Below, in pieces: positions 21,813 through 28,729 of a stretch of 33,193 nucleotides of DNA; within the stretch, counting starts at the first letter, position 1, and each line of letters starts with the position of its first letter. The DNA is from an uncultured Alphaproteobacteria bacterium. Lineage in GTDB: Bacteria > Pseudomonadota > Alphaproteobacteria > Caulobacterales > Caulobacteraceae. Where the stretch lies: contig CAIJOB010000025.1 of assembly GCA_903822175.1 (NCBI GenBank), positions 1 through 33,193 of the forward strand, in the 5' to 3' direction. The notes beneath the pieces are model-generated. The model had not been told where the DNA came from. It made no database searches and saw only the letters and a list, made by a program, of their open reading frames with translations. The translations under genes were made by a program, and so were the position numbers.

Positions 21813-22955
21813 TCAGGTTCGCTTGATCTTCGGGACGAAGGCCAGGAAGCGGCGGGGGTTGTCGTACATGATCCTGTGCAGGTCCGCCTCGCTGGCGCCG
21901 GCCGCCTTCAGCTTGGGCACGAAGACGGTGAGGGTCTTGGCGTAGCCGCCGGTCTGCGGGTTGTTGCGCTTGATCTCGCGCGGGCTGGAGAGGTCGGAGG
22001 AGAACATCAGGTGGTCGGCGTAGCCCTGGGCGATCAGGCTGGCGACCATGGGCACGACCTGGGCGTCCTGGGCGCCGCCCTGGCGGTCGATGCCGACGAA
22101 GGCGCCTCGGCGGATGATGGCGCGCTGGATCTCGGTGTTGGGGTCGACGAGGTTGCCCAGGTGGCCGATGACCACCCGCCGGGGGGCGACGCCGGCGTCT
22201 TCCAGGATGTCGAGCTGTTCGAGGGCCGATTTCCCCGGGATGCCGGTGTGGGTGAAGATCGGCAGGTTGGTGAGGCGGTGGACCTTGCCCACGGCGCGGA
22301 ACACCTTGCGCTCGTCCTTGGAGATGTAGTCCCAGGAGCCGATCTCGCCCAGCGCGCCGGTGGGGTTGGCGCGGACCTGGCCCATGATCGCGTCGACGAT
22401 CCTGTCCTCGCTCCAGGTGGCGATGTCGGGCGGATAGAAGGGTTGGGTGTAGAAGCCGGCGCTGGCGACGATCGGCAGGCCGGAGCGTTGCGAGATGCGG
22501 CGCAGGAATGAGACGTCGCGGCCCATGTCCGGGTGGCCGGCGTCGACGATGCAGCCGATGCCCTCGCGCCTGGCGATGGCCATTTCGTCGGCCATCAGGT
22601 CTTCGTCGATCAGGAAGTTGGGGGCCGGCGCCGCGCCAGCGCCTCCACCACCATTGGGGCCGGCGGGCCTCGGCGGAGTCCCAGGCGCCTGCGTCGCGGC
22701 GCGGGTCTCGGCGGCGTGGCGCAGCCAGTCGACCATGAAGCCGTCGCGCAACGACATGTGCTCGTGGAACAGGGTCGCGCCGCCGGCGAGTTCGGCCGGG
22801 GCGTAGTCCTTGGAGAGGGTGCGGATCACCGCGCCGGGCGGGAAGTCCGCTTCGGCGGCCGTGGCTGTCGAAGCCGCGGCGATGGCCGCGCCGCCTAGCA
22901 TACCGATCGCATCACGCCGGCTCAGGCCCGCGCGCGCGCTCTTTTGCTGTCCCAT
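21813..22955 (-). CDS. Tat-exported phosphotriesterase-family (amidohydrolase) hydrolase
   Basis: From the ATG at 22955, with GGGAGAG upstream, the protein has 380 residues; further upstream frame is non-coding. A twin-arginine signal (SRRDAIGMLGGAAIAAAS) is followed by the metal-binding FHEH at residues 63-66. Then come a bridging acidic position (GALGEIGSWD), the His ligands in FTHTG and VIGHLGN, and the Asp ligand in MFSSDLSSP. This is the binuclear-metal PTE/lactonase superfamily. A low-complexity Pro/Gly/Ala insertion near residues 90-110 is unusual. Members hydrolyse lactones, phosphotriesters or related esters; the periplasmic substrate here is unknown. It does not obviously belong to the aromatic cluster. 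Confidence 0.9.
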   Translation of the reverse strand: MGQQKSARAGLSRRDAIGMLGGAAIAAASTATAAEADFPPGAVIRTLSKDYAPAELAGGATLFHEHMSLRDGFMVDWLRHAAETRAATQAPGTPPRPAGPNGGGGAGAAPAPNFLIDEDLMADEMAIARREGIGCIVDAGHPDMGRDVSFLRRISQRSGLPIVASAGFYTQPFYPPDIATWSEDRIVDAIMGQVRANPTGALGEIGSWDYISKDERKVFRAVGKVHRLTNLPIFTHTGIPGKSALEQLDILEDAGVAPRRVVIGHLGNLVDPNTEIQRAIIRRGAFVGIDRQGGAQDAQVVPMVASLIAQGYADHLMFSSDLSSPREIKRNNPQTGGYAKTLTVFVPKLKAAGASEADLHRIMYDNPRRFLAFVPKIKRT

Positions 22956-23035
22956 GATCTCTCCCAGTCCCGCATCTGCTGTGCCGTTGACGCAGCATCG
23001 GCCAACAGCGCGGGTCTTAGAAGAGTGTATTCGCC

Positions 23036-23716
23036 TTAGGCGGCGACGAGGGCCGCGCGGCGGCGGCTGCGCAGCACCGCGCCAACGCCGCCGAAGCCCA
23101 GGATCATCAGGGCCCAGGAGGCCGGTTCCGGCACGCCGCCGGTCACCGAGACGGTGTCGAAGAAGACGCCGGCGTTGCTGTCGGTCACCGCGGCGAGGCG
23201 GATGGTCGAGGTGGCGCCGGTGGCGACGAAGGTGAAGCCGCCGTGGGCCCAACCCATGTGATAGGGGCTGCCGAAGAACGGGTCTTCGTAGCTGACGCTG
23301 ACCAGCTGGCTCTGGTCGCCGGCGGCGACGGTGGCCTGCACCGGGTCGTTGGGCGAGCCGGCCTCATTGCGGCTGTAGGCGTAGGAGACGGTGTAGGTCG
23401 CTCCGGCGTGGGTGGCGAACTGCTGGCTGATCGTGCCGGCGCTCCAGCCGTTGATGTCCAGCGAGTAGGGACCCATGTCGGCCGGGCCCCAGCCCGAGGT
23501 GGTGGAGGTCAGGTCGACGCTGCCGGCCTCGACCGTCCAGCCGGGGAGCGCGACGTTACCCGGGTGGGTGCCGTCGGTGTAGTAGGTCAGGCCGCCCCAG
23601 CCTTCCGGAACCGCGCCCACGCCGATCGAATCGAACCCGCCGTTGACGAGCAGGTTGGTCGACGCCTGGGCGGCTTGCGCGCCAGCGACGGCGGCGGTCG
23701 AAACGGCGATCAGCAT
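23036..23716 (-). CDS. PEP-CTERM exported protein with a truncated signal peptide
   Basis: The 226-residue product has a carbohydrate-binding-like beta-sandwich (NLLVNGGFDSIG, LPGWTVEAGSVDLTS, then YSLDINGWSAGTISQQF), typical of DUF642/choice-of-anchor proteins. It ends with a classical sorting tail: PEPASWALMILGFGGVG, then an Arg cluster. Exosortase systems cut such tails during export to the surface matrix; no exosortase is in this window. The signal peptide is short (MLIAVSTAAVAGAQAAQA) and lacks the usual basic N-terminus. No RBS precedes the ATG, and the upstream bases belong to a truncated HNH endonuclease gene. The ATG may have arisen at a deletion junction, so expression is doubtful. 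Confidence 0.75.
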   Translation of the reverse strand: MLIAVSTAAVAGAQAAQASTNLLVNGGFDSIGVGAVPEGWGGLTYYTDGTHPGNVALPGWTVEAGSVDLTSTTSGWGPADMGPYSLDINGWSAGTISQQFATHAGATYTVSYAYSRNEAGSPNDPVQATVAAGDQSQLVSVSYEDPFFGSPYHMGWAHGGFTFVATGATSTIRLAAVTDSNAGVFFDTVSVTGGVPEPASWALMILGFGGVGAVLRSRRRAALVAA

Positions 23717-24177
23717 CTAAAGGTCGCTGTTCCGACCACGCCGCGTTGATCGGCATAGGCCCGCAAGAGATCCGAGAGTTCGATGATTTCGCGATCGCCC
23801 TCGCCGGGCAGTTGGGGGCGTCGCCGTGCGTACAGATCCATCGCGAGGATCGTCTCTTCGCGGGTCCAATCGGGGTTGCGCGGAGCGTTTCCGCTTCCGG
23901 TGTCGATCTGGAATCCAAGCTGTTCAAACTTGGCTTTGACCGTCGCTTCGCCGCCGCTGAAGTCTGATGCCTTGAGCGGTCCCTCGCCCGGGAACTGTTT
24001 GCCAACAGCTGCGCCAGCTAAAGCCTTGCTGTCGTAGCGGCGCCCTTCCTGCTGCACGAAGTAGGAGCGCGCCGGCCCGAACTGATATTTTGCCAGGAAG
24101 GCGTCGCGGCCGATTTCGTCAAATTCGGCCATGGCTTGCAGCACGGCCGCGCGATCCGTAAGCGCCGAAAGCGGCAT
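23710..24177 (-). pseudogene. Truncated McrA-like HNH endonuclease, N-terminal domain only
   Basis: The 155-codon fragment begins MPLSALTDRAAVLQAMAEFD and includes GRDAFLAKYQFGPARSYF, RYDSKALAGAAVGKQF and ASDFSGGEATVKAKFEQLGF. I recognise this as the N-terminal head domain of ScoMcrA-like modification-dependent restriction enzymes. A second block, DWTREETILAMDLYARR through ELSDLLRAYA, precedes the expected FRNPNGV motif, but the frame reads TATFRC and stops. The HNH nuclease domain is absent and the PEP-CTERM gene begins within these last bases. The loss of about half the protein at a same-strand junction marks it as a deletion-generated pseudogene. Confidence 0.7.
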
Positions 24178-24417
24178 CAATTCCCCCTGGCCGATTTCCG
24201 CATCGGAGGCTCTCCGCCGGGTCGCGTCAAGGTGCGCCCGGTCGCCGTACAGCCGGCAAACGAGCTTGATCCTAATCTCGGACGGCGTGGCGTCGGGCCG
24301 GAGTCGCTTGAACGCCTCGGGTTGGCTCCACTACGCCCGGTGGTCGCAAGCCTCGCATCTGAACTTGGGCGTTTGGGCCTCTGGCATCATGCGCCGAAGG
24401 TTCTGAAACATGGTCAT
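24178..24417 (-). pseudogene. Zinc-ribbon-like small ORF interrupted by an amber codon
   Basis: An ATG at 24417 (or 24411) opens a frame with a CxxC knuckle (FRCEACDHRA) that stops at TAG 24331-24333. The same frame then continues for about 50 codons with sensible sequence (WSQPEAFKRLRPDATPSEIR, then IKLVCRLYGDRAHLDATRR). Intact relatives of this kind usually have a second CxxC. Here the second knuckle has one Cys and a Tyr (CRLYG). With both a stop codon and a lost Cys it appears to be decaying. The frame runs on without a stop into the McrA-like gene. Confidence 0.5.
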
Positions 24418-24445
24418 CGCCGGCGCGGGTCTTTCCGCCAGGCCA

Positions 24446-24757
24446 TCAGGACGCAGCCGCGGAGCATTCGAACCGCTCGCCGTTCGGCAGGTGGCCCCCG
24501 ATAGGGTTGACGACGCCAATGGCGATCGATGCGTCCAGATCGTCAGCGCGCACCTGGGATCGGCCCACCAGAGCGTGGTCGGCCATCTCTGACAGGCGCG
24601 CCCAGTCGTGCTCGCTGATGCTGGCGATCCAACGGGCGTGGCGTTCTCGGCGCCGGCTCGCCTTGTCCTCAGGGTCGGCCCAGGGATCTACGCCCGAGCG
24701 AAGCTTGGCAATGATGCAACCGTCACCTAGTCTTCGAAACGCTGGTCGGGGGAATTG
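24446..24757 (-). pseudogene. Headless ORF of unknown function
   Basis: A minus-strand frame ending at TGA 24446-24448 is open up to about 24784. Its composition looks coding: IIAKLRSGVDPWADPEDKAS, then RRRERHARWIASISEHDWAR, LSEMADHALVGRSQVRADDL and IGVVNPIGGHLPNGERFEC. It contains no ATG, GTG or TTG start in its 5' part, which collides with the start of the plus-strand lipoprotein gene. It is probably the 3' portion of a gene whose beginning was lost. No family is recognised. Confidence 0.4.
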
Positions 24758-24759
24758 AT

Positions 24760-25650
24760 ATGCGGCGAATTTGCCTTGCGCTTCTCATTGGAAGTCTAGT
24801 GCTCACGCTGGGGGCCTGTAACAAGGCTAGCCCGCTGGATTGTTCGAGTGCAGACGCTCAGAGCACAATTGCGAGTATCGTCAGCGACGAGATACTGAAG
24901 GCCACAAAGTCTTCGCTCGGTTCATCGGCGGACCCGGCTGTCAGTGCGGAATCGAAACTTCGAGCGACGGTCGCGCTCCTCAAAATCACCATCGACGATG
25001 TCCGGACCACAAAGAGCGATCCGAACAGCACCAAGCGGTACTGCGAAGGCACCCTCAAGGTTGTCATGCCCTTGAGCATGATCAACGACGCGGACCAGAC
25101 GCGACAAAGCGCTCAAGTCACGACAGTCGCAAGACTTCTCGAAGGCGCTGGGATCGAGCGATCAGCCGATACGCTCACTCACCGGCTGAGCTACAGCGTC
25201 CAACCGACCGACGACCATCAAAAGGTCTTCGGCGAGGTCGAAGATTATGGCGACCTCTTCAACGTGTTTGGTGAAATTGTCGCCTCTCACCTCTTGCTAC
25301 CCACGCTTCAAGCCAATCAGCAGGCAGCAGCGGTGCAGGCGAACAACGCACAGGTCCAACAGGCTCAGCAGGCAACCGCTGCGAACCAAGCCGACCTCGA
25401 AGTAGCTACCGCCGAGAATAAACTCGCGAACCAAACCATCGGGGAGATTTGGAAAGCCATTCCTGACGGAACGAAAGCACAGGTCATTGATATTCAACGG
25501 GCTTGGATCAAGAAGAAGACAGCTGACTGCAACATCAAGGCCGCCGAAATGTCGACTGACCCGGTGATAAAAGAGGCGGCGCGTCTTCGGTGCGACACTG
25601 AAATGACCCGCAGCCGGTCGGCTGAACTACAGCAGTTAATCAACAGATGA
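24760..25650 (+). CDS. Lipoprotein with LprI/DUF1311-like C-terminal region
   Basis: The 296-residue protein begins with a lipoprotein signal (MRRICLALLIGSLVLTLGAC), Cys20 being the lipidation site. A middle section rich in Ser, Thr and Asp has paired Cys residues (LDCSS and RYCEG). A Gln/Ala-rich coiled stretch (residues about 185-215) precedes a C-terminal helical domain, KAQVIDIQRAWIKKKTADCN, ending RLRCDTEMTRSRSAEL. That pattern resembles the LprI/DUF1311 domain, whose members include a lysozyme inhibitor. GGGGG lies eight bases before the ATG. Its G+C content is visibly lower than that of the catabolic cluster, so it probably arrived separately. It shares an ATGA overlap with the next, broken gene. 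Confidence 0.75.
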   Translation: MRRICLALLIGSLVLTLGACNKASPLDCSSADAQSTIASIVSDEILKATKSSLGSSADPAVSAESKLRATVALLKITIDDVRTTKSDPNSTKRYCEGTLKVVMPLSMINDADQTRQSAQVTTVARLLEGAGIERSADTLTHRLSYSVQPTDDHQKVFGEVEDYGDLFNVFGEIVASHLLLPTLQANQQAAAVQANNAQVQQAQQATAANQADLEVATAENKLANQTIGEIWKAIPDGTKAQVIDIQRAWIKKKTADCNIKAAEMSTDPVIKEAARLRCDTEMTRSRSAELQQLINR

Positions 25651-25778
25651 GAGTTCTGATCGGGGCCGCGCTGGCAGCATGTCTGGCGACTTCTGCGTCA
25701 GCGCAAATGACTGCCGCTCAGAAATTCGATTGGGCCACGAGCCTGTGCAGGGCTTCGCCTACTCCACCAACTATCTGA
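25647..25778 (+). pseudogene. Secreted-protein gene cut by an IS fragment
   Basis: An ATG overlapping the lipoprotein stop (ATGA) starts a signal peptide (MRVLIGAALAACLATSASAQ) and a short mature segment (MTAAQKFDWATSLCRA). The sequence then passes into an IS1182-type transposase fragment in another frame and stops at 25776. The coupling to the lipoprotein gene shows it was once its operon partner. Beyond the fragment, from 25941, a coding-like stretch (ADFFNTIGAKPTSIPLRFCG) resumes in the same frame as this start and might be its continuation. Confidence 0.5.
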
Positions 25779-25933
25779 TCGACCTCGATCACGCTGTAAT
25801 CGTGGATGTAGAAGCGACGACGGCCATCCGGCAGGCGGAGGTCGGGGCGGCACGCACGATGATCGAACGGGTCAAGGATCGGCACAATCTCTGGCCCGAG
25901 CGGCTCGCGGCCGACACGGCCTACGGCTCGGCG
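25751..25933 (+). mobile_element. IS1182-family transposase remnant
   Basis: About 61 codons read GFAYSTNYLIDLDHAVIVDV, EATTAIRQAEVGAARTMIER and LAADTAYGSA. These match the central DDE region of IS1182-type transposases, where the Asp of DTAYGSA is near the second catalytic acid. Neither end of the element, nor the rest of the transposase, is present. It is an internal scrap left by recombination rather than an active insertion. Confidence 0.75.
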
Positions 25934-26022
25934 CCCATCCGCCGACTTCTTCAACACAATCGGCGCAAAACCGACCTCCATTCCGCTGAGGTTCTGCGGA
26001 CAGGTGGCCGTCGCACTTCGGG

Positions 26023-26292
26023 ATGGCGCGCGTGGCCGTCCTCGTGGTGGTTGCCGGCATGGGCGGCTGCTCGGGGGCGTCCACGCGCCAGTTGATCGCT
26101 CAATGCGAGATCGACGCTGAGCACACCTACTCGATCGCTCACGAATACGAACCGGATAGCCGGGAAGCCCTCATGGGAACCTACGTACTCAACTGCATGC
26201 AGGCGCACAGCTATCGGTTCCAGCCGTCGCCGGACAGAATTGGACCCTGCATAGCGGGCAAAAATGCACACCATCACGTCATGAAGTTCTAA
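26023..26292 (+). CDS. Small putative lipoprotein
   Basis: The 89-residue frame begins MARVAVLVVVAGMGGCSGAS, a plausible lipoprotein signal with Cys16. The mature part has three more Cys residues and many aromatic and acidic ones (CEIDAEHTYSIAHEYEPDSR, then YVLNCMQAHSYRF). I do not recognise a family. The RBS is weak. The 217 bases downstream, up to the dehalogenase gene, contain nothing I can identify. Confidence 0.5.
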   Translation: MARVAVLVVVAGMGGCSGASTRQLIAQCEIDAEHTYSIAHEYEPDSREALMGTYVLNCMQAHSYRFQPSPDRIGPCIAGKNAHHHVMKF

Positions 26293-26509
26293 GAAGGGGG
26301 GATAGCGGTCCTAAGCCCCGAAGATCCAGTGCAACCGCCCTGGCGGCGTCCCGATGGACCGCGATTTCCGAAAGCCTGAGGTCGGGCTCCTGTCTGTCTG
26401 GGCGACTTCAGCCTCTATCTCGGTAGACTTGCCGAAGGGTCCCGATGCGGCGCATATCGATAAGAGGCAGCTAGTCCTTGGGTGCAGTTCAATCTATCCA
26501 GGATGACAG

Positions 26510-27571
26510 ATGCCCGGCACCCAACCGCTTCCCGAAATCCTTCAGACCCCAGAGTCCTGCTTTGAGGGAATTACGGATTACCCTTGGTCACCAAGCTATC
26601 TCGAAGTCGAGCCTGGTTTGAGGATGGCCTATATAGATGCTGGCCCGTCCGACGCCCGCGAGACCCTTCTTCTGCTCCATGGCGAGCCTATGTGGGGATA
26701 TCTGTACCGGAAGATGATCGGCCCCTTCGTGGCGGCCGGTTATCGGGTAATCGTTCCTGACCTGATCGGATTTGGTCGGTCGGACAAGTTTACCGATCCC
26801 TTGCGCTATAGCTACAGTGCCCACGTTGGGTGGGTCACCAGTCTGATCCGCAAGCTTGACCTGAACCATATGACGATTTTCGGTCAGGACTGGGGCGGTC
26901 TGATCGGTGGACGCGTCCTTGCAGAAAACATCGAGCGGTTTTCCAGGGCCGTGATGTCGAATACTGGCCTTCCCGGGCGCGGGGCGGGAATTCCGGGACT
27001 GACCGCCCAGAGCCCACTTTTACCAGAGACCCTATTAAGGCAGTTTGGCACCGACTGGCGCGAGACCGTGGAGGCTAATGATCAAATCAACCCGGAAAAG
27101 ATACAGGCCCTGATCGCCCGTGGCCCTTCCCTCTATTTCCTTTCCTGGCGCGTCTACAGCCAGACGGTGGCTGAGCTCAAGACGTCTAAGATCGTTCCGG
27201 GCTGGTGCCTGCATCCGATGTCTGAAGCGACACGGGCGGCCTATGACGCTCCTTTTCCCGACGAAAGTTACAAGGCTGGCGCGCGGCGTTTTCCCATGCT
27301 GGTCCCGATCACGGTCGATGACGTCGAGCGGGAGCATAATGAAGCGGCCTGGGAGGTCCTGCGAAAGTCGGACATACCGTTCCTGACGCTCTGGGGTGAC
27401 CGCTGCCCGTTCACCTATATGGACAAGGGCGCGGAATTCCGATCGCAGATCCCGGGCGCTAGCCTTCCGGGGGTCGAACATAAGGTTTTCGCCGCCGGCC
27501 ACTATTCCCAGGAAGATGTGGGTGAGGACATGGCGCGTGAGATGATTGCCTTCATCAGCCGGTTCAGCTGA
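26510..27571 (+). CDS. Haloalkane dehalogenase-like alpha/beta hydrolase (HLD-I type)
   Basis: The 353-residue protein has the subfamily I signature HGEPMWGYLYRKM at 57-69. It has the nucleophile elbow GQDWGG with Asp127 and halide-contacting Trp128, an acid in LWGDRCPFT (Asp297) and the catalytic His331 in AGHYSQED. In this family Asp attacks a carbon-halogen bond, the ester is hydrolysed by water activated by His, and halide is released. The protein is about 40-50 residues longer than DhlA-like members, with the extra length mainly in the cap (about residues 160-270). The AGHFVQE motif is changed to AGHYSQE. Epoxide hydrolase activity is possible, but Trp after the nucleophile and HGEPxW favour dehalogenation. 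Codon style differs from the catabolic cluster. Confidence 0.85.
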   Translation: MPGTQPLPEILQTPESCFEGITDYPWSPSYLEVEPGLRMAYIDAGPSDARETLLLLHGEPMWGYLYRKMIGPFVAAGYRVIVPDLIGFGRSDKFTDPLRYSYSAHVGWVTSLIRKLDLNHMTIFGQDWGGLIGGRVLAENIERFSRAVMSNTGLPGRGAGIPGLTAQSPLLPETLLRQFGTDWRETVEANDQINPEKIQALIARGPSLYFLSWRVYSQTVAELKTSKIVPGWCLHPMSEATRAAYDAPFPDESYKAGARRFPMLVPITVDDVEREHNEAAWEVLRKSDIPFLTLWGDRCPFTYMDKGAEFRSQIPGASLPGVEHKVFAAGHYSQEDVGEDMAREMIAFISRFS

Positions 27572-27626
27572 GGTCCTTGCCGTAAGGCCTTAGACCACCC
27601 GAACAGATAACCAAAAGGCGGACGTC

Positions 27627-28235
27627 CTGGTCTCTCGACAGGTATTACAACGGCTCTGGGCTGGGGCCCTGGTCCTTTTATTTGGCGCATTTTGCTTGTG
27701 GTACGGCGGCTCGGGTCAGCCCATAGGGCTTGCCGAGGGGCGTGTTTTTCTAGACCAGGTGCGGGCGAGTTCTGCGGCCGCTGAACAGCCAGACGTCGTG
27801 GCAGCCATAGCAGGGTTGATCGCTCACGATGACGGTCGCGAATTCTACATGATCAATCTTGAGCAACTGAAAACTGGCCCTGAAGCCGTCAAGCAAGATA
27901 GGGCCTATGCCCGTGCCGTTCTTCCGGCCCTGCTGCGGCACGGGTCCATGCCTGTCTATGTTGGTCACGTCCGGGGGCTGCTATTAGGGCGTGACCCCAC
28001 AGACTTCGCGCGGGTGGCCCTGGTCCGCTACAGATCTCTGCGCGATTTTTTGGTCATCTTCACCGATCCTGCCATGCAGTCGGGCGTGGATAACAAGTTT
28101 TCGTCCATGGCCTATACCGAGGCCCGCCCGACCTCTCCGGTCATATCCCTGCTGGCCATCAAACTGATCATGGCGCTTCTATTGGCTCTGGTCGGGGTGC
28201 TGGGTTGGATCCGTATCGGAAACCACGCACCTTGA
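27627..28235 (+). CDS. DUF1330-like protein with membrane helices at both ends
   Basis: In frame, the coding sequence has an N-terminal membrane helix (LQRLWAGALVLLFGAFCLWY) that starts before any ATG, GTG or TTG. The first such codon is TTG 27696, in the middle of the helix. CTG 27627 has AAAAGG eight bases upstream and would give a complete 202-residue protein, so I use it with caution. The soluble part (FYMINLEQLKTGPEAVKQ, PVYVGHVRG, FARVALVRYRSLRDFLVIF) resembles the small ferredoxin-like DUF1330/EthD fold. A second membrane helix ends the protein (ISLLAIKLIMALLLALVGVL). It follows the dehalogenase by 55 bp. Function unknown. Confidence 0.6.
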   Translation: MVSRQVLQRLWAGALVLLFGAFCLWYGGSGQPIGLAEGRVFLDQVRASSAAAEQPDVVAAIAGLIAHDDGREFYMINLEQLKTGPEAVKQDRAYARAVLPALLRHGSMPVYVGHVRGLLLGRDPTDFARVALVRYRSLRDFLVIFTDPAMQSGVDNKFSSMAYTEARPTSPVISLLAIKLIMALLLALVGVLGWIRIGNHAP

Positions 28236-28273
28236 GATAATTCTGACCCACAACAAGGTGGCTGGCCGCATGG

Positions 28274-28708
28274 TCAGTTGTCCCAGAAGATGAAGTCCTG
28301 ACCCTTTTTCTGGGATTGTCCCCCCGGATGATCGACAAAGATCGGTGCCCTCACAAGTGACGGCCAGATTGACTTGGCGCTCTGGTCATCCTGGGTCTTC
28401 AGCAGGGCCAGCATGGTGCGAACCCGCGCGGGTTCGACCGTTGAAAGTTCATGCTGCTCGGTTGGGTCCGTGGCCAGATTAAACAGCCAGACCTTATGCT
28501 GGGCCTCGCTGGACTGCAGCTTCCAGTCTCCGTCTAGCACGACCTTGTAGGCACCAGACCGCCAGAACAGAGTCTGGTGTGGTCTGCCGGTCGCCTTGCC
28601 CTGACATCCTGTGGCCCTACCCTGAACAGGCAGATACGTATTGAAGGCTAGCGCATGGTGTTCCCCGGCACCATGCTTGGGTGCAGGGCGGGTTTGCGTG
28701 CTGCCACA
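28274..28708 (-). pseudogene. Sulfatase, 3' fragment only
   Basis: The frame is open from a TAA at 28709-28711 to the TGA at 28274. It encodes about 144 residues that match the C-terminal part of alkaline-phosphatase-fold sulfatases (GRPHQTLFWRSGAYKVVLDG, DWKLQSSE, LFNLATDPTEQHELS, then IWPSLVRAPIFVDHPG). The N-terminal domain with the CxPSR-type formylglycine site and metal ligands is absent, so it cannot be active. Its 5' break lies within about 20 bases of the start of the divergent GST-like gene, pointing to a deletion junction. Confidence 0.75.
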
Positions 28709-28729
28709 TTATGCAAGGATAAAGACGCC

